Shown here: positions 37,408 through 45,921 of the stretch, in pieces
Layout: each line of letters begins with the position of its first letter
Numbering within the stretch: position 1 is the first letter of the stretch
Source of the DNA: Streptomyces stelliscabiei
GTDB taxonomy: Bacteria; Actinomycetota; Actinomycetes; Streptomycetales; Streptomycetaceae
Reading direction: 5' to 3'
Assembly: GCF_014873495.1 (NCBI RefSeq)
Contig: NZ_JADBGF010000001.1
Location: 682,001-746,000 of the forward strand
Length of the DNA stretch: 64,000 nucleotides
The notes under the pieces: model-generated
Databases searched by the model: none
What the model was told of the DNA's origin: nothing
What the model saw: the letters and a program-made list of their open reading frames with translations, nothing else
Program-made: the position numbers and the translations under genes

Positions 37408-37818
37408 TTAGTTGATGATTTCGGCGCGATCATCCACGCGGATCGCGGCAAGCCGGTCTTGCCACATCCGGAGGGCCTCAGGTGTCTGTCGCGTCCAGTC
37501 GGTGACCTCGCCGACGATCCGCAGTGGCTCCTTGCTGCGATAGGAGCGGGTGGGATTGCCAGGGAACTTCCTGTCGGTGACGTTGGGGTCGTTCTCGAAC
37601 TCCCCGGTCGGTTCGACGACATACACGCGCGGCGCCCCGTCGCCGGCGGCGAGTTCGGCGGCTAGTCCCGCGCCGTCACGCAACGCGGTGAAGTAGATGT
37701 GGTTCATGACGATCTCTGGCCGGTAGTTCGAACGGAAACCGGCGGTGAGGCGGTCTCCCACCCTCAGATCGGCCTTCGTGCCGTGAAAGAACGGACCCTC
37801 ATCCAAAGCCTCATCCAT
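37408..37818 (-). CDS. arr: Rifampin ADP-ribosyltransferase (Arr)
   Basis: This is a 136-residue enzyme of the Arr family, which transfers ADP-ribose from NAD+ to the C23 hydroxyl of rifamycins and so inactivates them. Family markers are in order: GPFFHGTKADLRVGD near the N-terminus (NAD-binding His), YFTALRDGAGLAAELA, RVYVVEPTGEFENDPNVTDR and KFPGNPTRSYRSKEPLRIVG. Length is normal and the frame is intact. Chromosomal arr genes are common in Streptomyces. Its neighbour downstream is a DUF2269-type membrane protein transcribed the same way after a 12-bp gap (in the order arr then 38364 upstream). There is no visible regulator. Confidence 0.93.
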   Translation of the reverse strand: MDEALDEGPFFHGTKADLRVGDRLTAGFRSNYRPEIVMNHIYFTALRDGAGLAAELAAGDGAPRVYVVEPTGEFENDPNVTDRKFPGNPTRSYRSKEPLRIVGEVTDWTRQTPEALRMWQDRLAAIRVDDRAEIIN

Positions 37819-37830
37819 CGCGACAGGTTA

Positions 37831-38364
37831 TCAAGCAGGTTTGCGGACCCGGCCCCACCGCTTGAAGACCGAGAGCACCATCGCGAAACTCAGCGACACC
37901 ATGGCGGTGGCGGCGAGGAACGCCACGGACCAGATGTCCTGCAACGGTTGTTCGCCCGTGGCCAGTTCGGTGATCGGGCCGAGGAACACCAGCAGCATCA
38001 CGCAGGCGATCACGTTCAGAACCAGCTTCACCGCGACCCACCGGTAGCGAACGAGTCCCCACTTGGTCGCCATTCCCAGCAGGACACCGGTGCCGAGGCA
38101 GATCGAACCCGCTACGAGAGCAGACAGCAGTAGGGGAACGACGAAGTAGTCCGCGAGTACCCGGTATACGGCGGTACGGTCGTCGCCCTCGCGTACCCAG
38201 CCGACGGCCACCAGAACGGCCGAGATGACATCGAAGCCGATCCAGGCTCCCGCGGCCACGACATGCGTGACGAGGATGCTCTTGCGCGGCCGGGCCGGAA
38301 TGCGCCAGCGGACTCGGTTCCCCCGTGTCGGCGGGCTGGTTCGCGGTGTGGTGAGGGTGCTCAT
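37831..38364 (-). CDS. DUF2269-like integral membrane protein
   Basis: This is a 177-residue protein with a basic N-terminus and four predicted helices: ILVTHVVAAGAWIGFDVISA, FVVPLLLSALVAGSICLGTG, VAVKLVLNVIACVMLLVFLG and VAFLAATAMVSLSFAMVLSV. The histidine in helix 1 followed by WIG recalls DUF2269 proteins, some of which resemble CopD/heme-type domains. It ends 12 bp before arr on the same strand and so may share its transcript. Function unknown. Confidence 0.75.
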   Translation of the reverse strand: MSTLTTPRTSPPTRGNRVRWRIPARPRKSILVTHVVAAGAWIGFDVISAVLVAVGWVREGDDRTAVYRVLADYFVVPLLLSALVAGSICLGTGVLLGMATKWGLVRYRWVAVKLVLNVIACVMLLVFLGPITELATGEQPLQDIWSVAFLAATAMVSLSFAMVLSVFKRWGRVRKPA

Positions 38365-38701
38365 GAGCGTCCTTCGCTATGGAGTTCGGTCTCGGCGAGA
38401 AGGGCGGGGGCGTGGGGCGGCGGTGGGTGGACGGCGAGGCGCAGGTGTGCGGCGGCCTACGGGGCCTGGATCGCGGTGTTCTGCACAGCGACGCCGCGAC
38501 GACCCGCCGTTCCGGTGTGTGCAGCCCCGGAACCGTTCGGTGGTGCCCGAATGCTCCCGGACGCGAGCGGTGAGCGGCGTCGGGCGGTGTCCCTCCGCGT
38601 GCCCCCGCCGCGTGCCTCCGGGAGCGTCGTCCCGCCGAACATCTCGGCACACTCCCCTTGCAGGAAGACGCTCCCGGCCGCGACGTTCCGCTCATCCGCC
38701 C
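38365..38701. other. Gap without a recognisable gene
   Basis: About 340 bp separate the DUF2269-like gene from the terminator of the IMPase-like gene. I see no supported gene, repeat or RNA element here. Confidence 0.4.
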
Positions 38702-38722
38702 CCGACGGCGTACCGCCGTCGG
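38702..38722. terminator. Terminator of the IMPase-like gene
   Basis: CCGACGGC and GCCGTCGG form a perfect 8-bp stem with a 5-nt loop, 26 bp beyond the stop codon. Confidence 0.6.
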
Positions 38723-38747
38723 CTTCGTGGATGGATCCGGCCTTTCG

Positions 38748-39527
38748 TCAGGCCGAGAGGACGTCCAGCGCGGCGGCGTGCACACCCGGCGCGGCGGCGA
38801 GGTAGCTCTCGCTGGCCAGTTCCCAGGGCTTGCCCTCAAGGTCGGTGACGACGCCTCCGGCCTCCTGGACCAGCAGCACTCCTGCCGCGTGGGACCGGAC
38901 GTTGTCGAACTGCCAGTGCACGTCCATCCGGCCCGCGGCGACCTGGGCGAGCTGGTGGGTCACGGGTACGGAGACCCGTACATGGAGTGCGGCGTTCGTC
39001 ATCGCGGCGAAGGCGGAGCCCATCCGGGTCGCGAGCTCGGGGTCGTGACCCGGCTGAGCCTGACCGGTTCCGGCCAGGGCGCCGTCCAACGACGTCTTGG
39101 CCGACACCCGCAGCCGTATCCCGTTGAGGAACGCCCCGACGCCCTCGGTCGCGGTGAACATCTCGTCGAGGACCGGGAAGTAGACCACGGCCAGTACCGG
39201 GCGGCCGTCGCGCACGAGGCTCACGCCGATGTTCCAGTCGGGCATGCCGTGCACGGCGTTGACGTTGCCGCCGACCGGGTCGATCAGCCACCACTCCCCC
39301 GTGGCCAGCGGTCCCGAGCCGTGCTCGTCGTTGAGCCAGCCCGCGCCCGGCAGGGCCTCGGCCAACGCGGGGCGCAGCGTTTCGACGACGGCCGCGTCAT
39401 TGGCCTGGAGGCTCGCGAGCAGTTCGGGGAGCCCGGGCTGACGCGACTCGGTGGAGTAGCGCGTCATCATGCGGGCCCCGGCGTGGCGGACGGCGGCGAC
39501 GGTGGCGGCGAGAAGTTCCTGGCTCAT
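38748..39527 (-). CDS. Inositol monophosphatase family protein with altered metal site
   Basis: The ATG at 39527, behind AGGAG, gives 259 residues of the IMPase/FBPase fold. Expected signatures are DPxDGTxNF and WDxAAGxLLxxEAGG. The second is recognisable (NVRSHAAGVLLVQEAGGVVTD). The first reads LIDPVGGNVNAVHGMPDW, so the metal-ligating Asp of DPxDG is Gly. This matches a subgroup found beside LysR regulators in actinobacteria rather than true inositol phosphatases, so activity on inositol phosphate is doubtful. It is divergent from the LysR gene at 39583, with a 55-bp shared promoter region, and is probably controlled by it. Confidence 0.8.
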   Translation of the reverse strand: MSQELLAATVAAVRHAGARMMTRYSTESRQPGLPELLASLQANDAAVVETLRPALAEALPGAGWLNDEHGSGPLATGEWWLIDPVGGNVNAVHGMPDWNIGVSLVRDGRPVLAVVYFPVLDEMFTATEGVGAFLNGIRLRVSAKTSLDGALAGTGQAQPGHDPELATRMGSAFAAMTNAALHVRVSVPVTHQLAQVAAGRMDVHWQFDNVRSHAAGVLLVQEAGGVVTDLEGKPWELASESYLAAAPGVHAAALDVLSA

Positions 39528-39582
39528 GACATGCTCCTGGAGTTGATGGAAGTGGATCTGTGTCTTGTGAGGATTTACCTGT

Positions 39583-40482
39583 ATGCAACTGGACTTGAAT
39601 CTGCTGACCGTGCTGGATGCCCTGCTCGAAGAGGGCAGCGTGATGGGCGCTGCCGAGCGGCTCCACCTGTCCTCGCCCGCGGTCAGCCGGACCCTCGGGC
39701 GGCTTCGCGCCGTCACGGGGGACGACATTCTGGTGCGTACCGGCCACTCGATGACTCCCACTCCGTACGCGGTGTCGGTGCGGGAGGACGTGCACCGGCT
39801 GGTCAGGCAGGCGCACGAGGTGCTCTCGCCGGTCCGTGAGCTGAACCCGGCCGAGATGGAGCGCACCTTCACGATCCAGTGCCATGACGCGGTGGCCGCG
39901 TCACTGCTGCCGGTCCTGGTCGAGAGGATCCAGCAGCGGGCCTCCGGGGTGCAGCTACGGGTGCTGGCGGAGAGCCCCGTCGACACCGACGACCTGCGGC
40001 ACGGGCGTGTCGATCTGGAACTCGGCGGTGGGAGGCCCGGCCTGCCCGAGTTCCGGTCCGAGTCGCTCGGCGACGATCCTCTCGTCGTGGCGATGCGTGC
40101 GGACCACCCTTGTGCCGCCGGGCTCGACCTGGCCTCCTACGCGGCGCAGCCGCATGTGGTGATCTCCCGGCGTGGCCGTCTCACCGCGCCGATCGACGAC
40201 GTGCTGGCCGCCGAAGGGCTGCGGCGCCGGGTGGTCGCGGCGGTGGCGACGGTGTCCACGGCCCTGCAGATCGCCGCTCGCGGTGACGCGCTGGTCACCT
40301 GCACGGCGATCCACAGCCGCCCGCTCATCGAGGCGTTCGGGCTCCTCACACGGCCCCTGCCCATCGAGTCCCCGGCGGCGACGATCAACTGCAACTGGCA
40401 CCAGCGCTTCGATTCCGACCCCGCCCACGCCTGGCTCCGCGAGCAGGTCCGGGCATCGCTCGCGGAGATCACCGCCCGTTGA
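39583..40482 (+). CDS. LysR-family transcriptional regulator
   Basis: This is a 299-residue protein. Residues 1-60 form the LysR winged helix (LNLLTVLDALLEEGSVMGAA, then LSSPAVSRTLGRLR). Residues ~90-295 form the co-inducer domain of two Rossmann-like lobes. It is transcribed divergently from the IMPase-like gene with only 55 bp between start codons, the classic arrangement for a LysR regulator and its target. The inducer is not readable. LysR proteins bind T-N11-A sites in such gaps. No strong symmetrical site stands out. Confidence 0.92.
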   Translation: MQLDLNLLTVLDALLEEGSVMGAAERLHLSSPAVSRTLGRLRAVTGDDILVRTGHSMTPTPYAVSVREDVHRLVRQAHEVLSPVRELNPAEMERTFTIQCHDAVAASLLPVLVERIQQRASGVQLRVLAESPVDTDDLRHGRVDLELGGGRPGLPEFRSESLGDDPLVVAMRADHPCAAGLDLASYAAQPHVVISRRGRLTAPIDDVLAAEGLRRRVVAAVATVSTALQIAARGDALVTCTAIHSRPLIEAFGLLTRPLPIESPAATINCNWHQRFDSDPAHAWLREQVRASLAEITAR

Positions 40483-40512
40483 CCGCTCCGCCTCGCGCGC
40501 CAACCGCACTGC

Positions 40513-41121
40513 CTACCGCGCCAACGGCAGGGCGACGGCGCCGGGGAAGGCAGACATCTCCGCTTCGTCGAGCATCGCCGCTGCGACGGTTTCCCGGCTG
40601 ACCTTCGCACCGAGGTCGAAGGGAGGCCCGGCTTCCAGGCCGATCGTGCGCCGACGAGGGCTTTCCGGCCCGTCCGCGAGCATCCCGGCGTGGAAGACGG
40701 TGCCACCGGCCGCGAGGACGGTGTTGTCGGCTTCGACCTTGTCGGCGAGCCGGTCGCCCAGCACCTTGGCGAGCATGTCCGCGCCCTCCCCCGCCACTTC
40801 GGCCGACTTGCCCGTGCCGTAGGCGCCGAGCCAGATGACGCGCCGTGGGCCGGCGGCGACGACGGCCCGGGCGCCGGCCAGCAGCGTCCCGGCACGGTCC
40901 GTCCCGAGTGCGGAGAGGACCACGGAACTCCCGTCCACGACGGCGGCGATGCTCGCCGCGTCGTGCACGTCGCCCGCCACCTTGCGCAGGTTCGGGGAGT
41001 CGGGCAGGGCGATCCGCTCGGGATCACGCGCGACGGCGGTCACGGTGTGACCACGTCGAAGTGCCTGTCGAGTGAGGGCGATTCCGGTCTGGCCGGAGGC
41101 CGCGAGGACGGTGAGGTTCAT
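40513..41121 (-). CDS. NmrA-like NAD(P)-binding protein
   Basis: This is a 202-residue atypical short-chain dehydrogenase of the NmrA/NAD(P)H-binding group. The Rossmann motif is at the very start (LTVLAASGQTGIALTRQALR), then VTAVARDPERI and VVLSALGTDRAG. It lacks the Tyr-x-x-x-Lys catalytic pair, so it is either a redox sensor-type protein or an oxidoreductase of unknown substrate. The ATG at 41121 was chosen because earlier in-frame residues precede the glycine motif by too much. An imperfect inverted repeat (CAAG-N7-CTTG) lies about 40 bp upstream. Confidence 0.85.
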   Translation of the reverse strand: MNLTVLAASGQTGIALTRQALRRGHTVTAVARDPERIALPDSPNLRKVAGDVHDAASIAAVVDGSSVVLSALGTDRAGTLLAGARAVVAAGPRRVIWLGAYGTGKSAEVAGEGADMLAKVLGDRLADKVEADNTVLAAGGTVFHAGMLADGPESPRRRTIGLEAGPPFDLGAKVSRETVAAAMLDEAEMSAFPGAVALPLAR

Positions 41122-41228
41122 GCCGAGAACGTTAGGGAGTTCCTCACTTAACATCAAATGCAAGTATCTGACTTGATAATTTACCCATACGCAATTGCTC
41201 GGGCGGAAGACTGAGGGTGCGCCGCGCC

Positions 41229-42038
41229 CTACCGGTTCGTGGCGTCGTCGTCGATGGACGGGGCCAGTGCGGTGGCGGCCGTCGTGAGGGCCGTGCGCAG
41301 TGTCCGCTCACGGGAGAGCAGGTCCTGCTGCCTGCCGACGACCGACACGGCGGCGCGGATGTGTCCGCCGGCATCGCGCACGGGTACGGCGTACTCGGTG
41401 ACGCCGTGCTCGAACTCGCCGTGCGCCGCGACGATGCCGCGCAGGCGGTCGCGGTCGTTGGCGGCGGAGAGTTCCGCGGCGGAGTGGGCGGCGTTGGGGC
41501 CGCCGACGCCGATCAGCTCGTAGTCGTCGAGCAGGGCGGAGATCTCCTCGGCGGTGTGGTCGAGGAGGAGCGCGCGGCCCGCGCCGGTGCACCAGCACGG
41601 GGTGACGAGGCCCGCCCGGCCCTGCCACTCCTGGGCGAAGGCCGCGGCGGACTCGGCACGCAGCAGCCGGACCTGGACGCCGTCACGGACGGAGAGGCGT
41701 GCGCCCACGCCGTGTTCGACGGCGATACGGCGCAGGAGCGGGCGGCTGCGTCGGAGCAGGCCGGGGTGCAGGGAGGCGGCGGCGGTGAAGAAGGCGTTGC
41801 CTACGCGCAGTGTCGAGTCGTCGCGGCGTTCGAGGAAACCCTTGTCGCACAGGTCCTGGGTGGTACGTGATGCCTTGCTGCGCTCGACCCCGACCTCGTC
41901 GGCGAGCCTGCTGACGTTGAAGCCGGTCCGGCCGGAGGCTTCGCGGTCCAGCACGGTGTTGACCATCCGCAGGGCCATCCGCAGTGAGGAGGCCGCTCCC
42001 GGGCCCGTCTGTCCGGATGAGGGGCCGTTCGTCGTCAC
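41229..42038 (-). CDS. IclR-family regulator divergent from the homoserine dehydrogenase gene
   Basis: This is about 269 residues from the GTG at 42038. The winged helix is at ~20-80 (NTVLDREASGRTGFNVSRLA, VGVERSKASRTTQDL) and the effector domain at ~90-265, with the IclR hallmarks LSVRDGVQVRLLRAE, CWCTGAGRALLLDH and EYAVPVRDAGGHIRAAVSVV. The start is uncertain because GAGG overlaps the GTG itself, and Met20 is an alternative. It is divergent from 42241-43338 across a ~200-bp gap, which suggests that it controls the hom-ALDH-aspartase operon. The inducer may be an amino-acid-derived acid. Confidence 0.88.
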   Translation of the reverse strand: MTTNGPSSGQTGPGAASSLRMALRMVNTVLDREASGRTGFNVSRLADEVGVERSKASRTTQDLCDKGFLERRDDSTLRVGNAFFTAAASLHPGLLRRSRPLLRRIAVEHGVGARLSVRDGVQVRLLRAESAAAFAQEWQGRAGLVTPCWCTGAGRALLLDHTAEEISALLDDYELIGVGGPNAAHSAAELSAANDRDRLRGIVAAHGEFEHGVTEYAVPVRDAGGHIRAAVSVVGRQQDLLSRERTLRTALTTAATALAPSIDDDATNR

Positions 42039-42240
42039 CTCGGCACTATAGCGGGCCGATGATCCCCGGCCCTCGGTCGCGGGCGCTGCCGCGCACGCAG
42101 GACGAGTGGCATGCGGCAGGAGCACATCGGCAGTCGTATCGGCCGTTTCGGCATGGCCTGACCGACCTGCCCGAGCGTGACGCTGTACGTGATCGCGCCG
42201 CCGGACGGGTGGCGCCGGTGGAGACAAGGAGGAGGTCCGG

Positions 42241-43338
42241 ATGACCCGGTACGACCTGGCGCTCATCGGATTCGGCGGGGTGAACCGCGCGCTCGCCGAG
42301 CTGATCGCCGAACGCGGAGACGTCCTGGAGGCCGAACTCGGCTTCGCCCTGCGGGTGGTGGCCATCACCGATCTTCGGGCCGGATCGCTCGTACGGACGG
42401 ACGGCGGCGGGATCGACCTGGCGGGGCTGCTCGCCGTGGCGCCCGGTGAGCTGGACTTCTCGGGGTGGGAGGGCGGTAGCCCGGAGCCGCGTAACGAGTG
42501 GGTGATCCGTGAGGTGCCCGCCGACATCATCGCCGAGGCCACCTTCACCGACCCCACGGACGGGGAGCCCGCGCTGTCGCACGTGCGGTGGGCCGTCGAG
42601 GCCGGCAAGCACGTGTGCACCACCAACAAGGGTCCGGTCGCCCTGCACGGGCAGGCGCTGAAGGACCTGGCACGACGCCACGGCGTGTGCTTCGAGTCCG
42701 AGGGCACCGTGATGTCGGGCACGCCCGTGCTGCGCACCGCCCGCCGCATGTTCGGCGGGCTGTCCGTGCACGGCTTCGAAGGGATCATGAACGGCACCTC
42801 CAACTACGTACTGGGCCGCCTGGAGTCGGGGCTGTCCTTCGCCGAGGCGGTCGCCGAGGCCCAGGCCCTGGGCTACGCCGAGGCCGACCCGACGGCCGAC
42901 ATCGAGGGCCACGACGTCCAGCTGAAGGTCGTGATCCTCGCGAACGAGGTGCTCGGCGCCGACCTGCGCCGCGTGGACGTGCCCTGCACCGGTCTGTCCG
43001 CCCTCACCGCCGACGACGTCCGCCGGGCGGCGGCCGAGGGACTGCGCTGGAAGCTGGTCGGCTCCGCCACCCGGCGCCCGGACGGCACGGTCGACGCACG
43101 GGTCGCGCCGGTCGCGCTGCCCGCCGAGCACCCCCTCGCCGGCATCGCCGGTCCCGGCAACGCCATCGCCTTCCACACCCACCCGCTGGGCACCGTCACC
43201 GTCGGCGGCCCGGGAGCGGGGCGCATCGAGACGGCGTACGCCCTGCTGTCCGATGTCATCGCCATCCACGAGCACACCGCCGCGGGGGCGGTGCCGGGAG
43301 CCGGCAACGCGATCCTCGCGAAGGCCCACCGTGTCTGA
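42241..43338 (+). CDS. Homoserine dehydrogenase (short form, no ACT domain)
   Basis: This is 365 residues, starting at an ATG behind AAGGAGG. The NAD(P)-binding domain comes first ([42 protein letters not shown]). The catalytic domain contains [13 protein letters not shown] and the signature [21 protein letters not shown] with its catalytic Asp/Lys. The C-terminal ACT domain of biosynthetic homoserine dehydrogenases is absent, so threonine feedback is not expected. It is followed, with an 8-bp overlap, by a decayed aldehyde dehydrogenase and then a decayed aspartase. That order suggests catabolic oxidation of homoserine to aspartate semialdehyde rather than threonine synthesis. The divergent IclR gene is the likely regulator. 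Confidence 0.9.
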   Translation: MTRYDLALIGFGGVNRALAELIAERGDVLEAELGFALRVVAITDLRAGSLVRTDGGGIDLAGLLAVAPGELDFSGWEGGSPEPRNEWVIREVPADIIAEATFTDPTDGEPALSHVRWAVEAGKHVCTTNKGPVALHGQALKDLARRHGVCFESEGTVMSGTPVLRTARRMFGGLSVHGFEGIMNGTSNYVLGRLESGLSFAEAVAEAQALGYAEADPTADIEGHDVQLKVVILANEVLGADLRRVDVPCTGLSALTADDVRRAAAEGLRWKLVGSATRRPDGTVDARVAPVALPAEHPLAGIAGPGNAIAFHTHPLGTVTVGGPGAGRIETAYALLSDVIAIHEHTAAGAVPGAGNAILAKAHRV

Positions 43339-44034
43339 CACCACCGTCCTCGGTCCCCGCCCGGCCTCCCACGAGGAGGTGGGCGAGGGCATGGCGGCCG
43401 TGCGCAACCCCTACAGCGGCGAGCCCATCGGCTCGGTGTGTCTCAGCCCGGCCTACGCCGTGGACGAGGTCATGCGGCGGACCCGCGTGGGGCGGAAGAC
43501 CGCCGGCAGGCATCGCCGACGGCAACGCGGTCGTGCTCAAACCGTCGCTGCTCACCCCGCTGTCCGCGCTGCGGCTGGTCGACACCCTGGTGGAGGCCGG
43601 GCTGCCGGAGGACGTGGTGACCGTGGTCAACGGCGGCGCCGAGCTGGGCGCCGCCCTGGTGTCCGCGCCGGACGTGCGCGCCGACCGTGCTGGAGGACGT
43701 GCCGGACACGTCCTCGGTCTGGCGGGAGGAGGCGTTCGCGCCCGTCGTGGTGCTCCAGGCCGTCGACTCCTTCGACGAGGCCGTGGAGCGGGCCAACGAG
43801 ATCGACTTCAGCCTGCACGCGGGCGTGTTCACCGGCTCCCTGGACCGGGCGATGGACGCGGCCCGGCTGCTGGAGGTCTCCGGCGTGATGGTGAACGACT
43901 CGTCCGACTACCGCTTCGACGCGATGCCCTTCGGCGGCTTCAAGTACGGCAGCATGGGCCGTGAGGGTGTGCGCTTCGCCTACGAGGAGATGACCCAGCC
44001 GAAGGTCGTCTGCCTCAACAGGGAGCCGGTGTGA
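43331..44034 (+). pseudogene. Aldehyde dehydrogenase gene with two large internal deletions
   Basis: The GTG at 43331 opens [20 protein letters not shown] and an N-terminal ALDH segment ([20 protein letters not shown]) up to about 43482. After a frameshift the middle segment [20 protein letters not shown] to SAPDVR (43510-43680) follows. After another shift comes the C-terminal part (43684 to TGA at 44034) with [20 protein letters not shown] and [17 protein letters not shown]. Roughly 100 and 150 codons are missing at the two joints, including the catalytic Glu and Cys. The subfamily looks like lactaldehyde or semialdehyde dehydrogenases. It starts inside the homoserine dehydrogenase gene and ends overlapping the aspartase start, so it was once the middle gene of that operon. 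Confidence 0.85.
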
Positions 44035-44647
44035 GCGAGTTCGACGCCGGGCCGAGCGCGCCCGGCACCGGGTTCCGGATCGAGACGGACGCGCTGGGGG
44101 ACGTGGCCGTACCCACGCGGGCGTACTGGGGTGCGCACACGGCGCGGGCCCTGGAGGACTTCCGCGTCAGCTGGGTCCCGGTCTCCGTCCATCCCTGCCG
44201 CCGCGTCAGGCCGGTTCGTCGGTCATGCCGGGCAAGGTGAACCCGGTCATCCCCGAGGTGGTCAACCAGATCGCGTTCGCGACCGTCGGCGCGGACGTCG
44301 CCACCACCATGGCCGCCGACAACGGGCAGTTGCAGCTGAACGCGTTCGAGCCGCTGATCGGCCATCTGCTGCTGCAGCACATCGCCTGGCTGACGCGCGG
44401 CTGCTCCGCGCTGCGCACCCTGTGCGTGGCGGGCATCACCGCCGACCAGGAGCACCTCGCGCGCGGGGCCGCCCACGCGGTCGGTGCGGCGACGGCGCTC
44501 GCTGCGCACATCGGGCACGAGGCCGCGGCCGAGGTGGCCCGGCAGGCGTCGCTGACCGGGACCGATGTGATCGAAGTGGCCGTCGAACGCGGATTGTCGG
44601 AGCGGGAGACCGCACTACGCGTCATGGCTGCCGCGGCGGCCGGCTGA
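44031..44647 (+). pseudogene. Aspartate ammonia-lyase gene with internal deletion
   Basis: A GTG at 44031, overlapping the ALDH stop, opens the N-terminus of the aspartase/fumarase superfamily (FRIETDALGDVAVPTRAYWG, AHTARALEDF). At about 44165 the frame leaves the family. The C-terminal domain resumes in another frame at ~44205 with the superfamily signature GSSVMPGKVNP and continues correctly to the stop (NGQLQLNAFEPLIGHLLLQ and so on). Some 270 codons, most of the central helical bundle, are missing. Aspartase would convert aspartate to fumarate and ammonia, which completes the pathway suggested by the two upstream genes. Confidence 0.85.
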
Positions 44648-45068
44648 CGACCCGGGACAGCGCCAGCGCTGTCACCGTGTCCCGTACACCGGGCATCTGG
44701 GCGATCTGCTCCCAGATGCCCTGTACGCGTTCCAGGGTGCCCGCCTCCACACTGACCAGCAGGTCGAACTGGCCGCTGAGGACGTCGCAGGAGACCACCT
44801 CGGGGATGCGTTTGAGCGCGGTGAGGACGTCTCCGCCGCGCATCCGGTCCTCCCGGTAGACCATGACGTGCGCGGCCACCGTCGCCCGGTCCGGCCCGCA
44901 GGACGGACGCACGATCGTGTAGCCGCCGATGTGTCCCTGCCGTTCCAGACGCTCCACGCGCTGGCGTACGGCGTTGCGGGACAGCCGTACGCGCTGGCCC
45001 AGTTCGGCGTGGGAGATCCTGGCGTTGTGGGTGAGTGCGGTGATGATCTGCTCGTCGATGGCGTCCAT
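44622..45068 (-). CDS. Lrp/AsnC-family regulator
   Basis: This is 148 residues: an AsnC-type helix-turn-helix at ~3-55 (DAIDEQIITALTHNARISHA, LGQRVRLSRNAVRQRVERLE) and a RAM ligand-binding domain at ~65-140 (EVVSCDVLSGQFDLLVSVEA). Such proteins respond to amino acids. It is convergent with and overlaps the aspartase remnant by 26 bp. Because AsnC proteins commonly control neighbouring amino-acid transport or catabolism, the permease operon 48055-45148 directly upstream on the same strand is a plausible target. Confidence 0.9.
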   Translation of the reverse strand: MDAIDEQIITALTHNARISHAELGQRVRLSRNAVRQRVERLERQGHIGGYTIVRPSCGPDRATVAAHVMVYREDRMRGGDVLTALKRIPEVVSCDVLSGQFDLLVSVEAGTLERVQGIWEQIAQMPGVRDTVTALALSRVVSRPPRQP

Positions 45069-45096
45069 GGCGCTGTCCGTCTCCTGACTGGCCGAA

Positions 45097-45125
45097 GGCT
45101 CCGGTGGCCTGGGGCCACCGGAGCC
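45097..45125. terminator. Terminator of the permease-HAD-cyclase operon
   Basis: GGCTCCGGTGGCC and GGCCACCGGAGCC form a perfect 13-bp stem with a 3-nt loop, 23 bp beyond the cyclase stop and upstream of the AsnC gene. Confidence 0.8.
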
Positions 45126-45147
45126 GGGTGTGCCGGTACGACTGGGG

Positions 45148-45921
45148 TCAGCTCTCGTGGTGCAGGGCGAAGACGCGGGCCGGGAAGCCCGAACCGCCCT
45201 GCGGCTTGGGCCAGGTGGCGACGATCAGTGCGCCCGCCTCGGGTACCCGGTCGAGGCCGGCCATCAGCTCGATCTGCCAGCGGTCCCGTTCCAGGACGTA
45301 GCTCTCGAGGCTGAAGTCACCGGCGGAGGTGGCCAGTCCGGGGTCGGTGTCGGTCTGCTCGTGCCCGATCGCGGTGACGCCGACTTCCTCGAAGAGGTAC
45401 CGCAGGACCTCGGCGGACCAGCCGGGGTAGTGGCTGACGCCCCCCTCGTCCTTGTTGGCCATGGCGGCCGGGTCGGGCCAGCGACGGCCCCAGCCGGTGC
45501 GCAGGGCGACGAACGACCCCTGTGGGACACGGCCGTTGCGGGCCTCCCAGGCCGCGACGTCGTCCAGGGTCGGTACGGCGTCGGGGTCGGTGGCGACGCG
45601 GTCGCTGATGTCGAGGACGACGAGCGGGAGGATCATCTCGTCGACGGGTATCTCGTCCAGGGTCCGGGCACCGTCGACGAAGTGCACGGGCGGATCGACG
45701 TGAGTGCCCCACTGGCCGACGATCGTGTAGAGGTGCACGTTGAAGCCGTCGCCGCGGGACATGTCGAAGGGCATCTCGCGCTTCTCGTCCGGGAAGGCGG
45801 GGAAGTGCGGCTGACCGGGGTGGAAGGCGTGGGTGAGGTCGGTGCGGACCGTCCCGCCCATCAGTTCCCGGTGCAGGGCCCACAGCGGCGGTAGGGCGGT
45901 GGTGGCCGTGTTCGGTGTCAT
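45148..45921 (-). CDS. Cyclase / kynurenine-formamidase-like metal hydrolase
   Basis: This is 257 residues from the ATG at 45921, which overlaps the upstream HAD gene by 4 bp. It has the cyclase-family metal motif in VGQWGTHVDPPVHFVDGART (HxDxPxH, about residues 70-76). Further conserved residues are HEQTDTDPG near 195 and ESYVLERDRWQIELM. Members are Mn/Zn amide hydrolases such as kynurenine formamidase, isatin hydrolase or uncharacterised polyketide cyclases. Position in an operon with an amino-acid permease suggests hydrolysis of an N-acylated or cyclic amino-acid derivative. The exact substrate is unknown. Confidence 0.88.
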   Translation of the reverse strand: MTPNTATTALPPLWALHRELMGGTVRTDLTHAFHPGQPHFPAFPDEKREMPFDMSRGDGFNVHLYTIVGQWGTHVDPPVHFVDGARTLDEIPVDEMILPLVVLDISDRVATDPDAVPTLDDVAAWEARNGRVPQGSFVALRTGWGRRWPDPAAMANKDEGGVSHYPGWSAEVLRYLFEEVGVTAIGHEQTDTDPGLATSAGDFSLESYVLERDRWQIELMAGLDRVPEAGALIVATWPKPQGGSGFPARVFALHHES

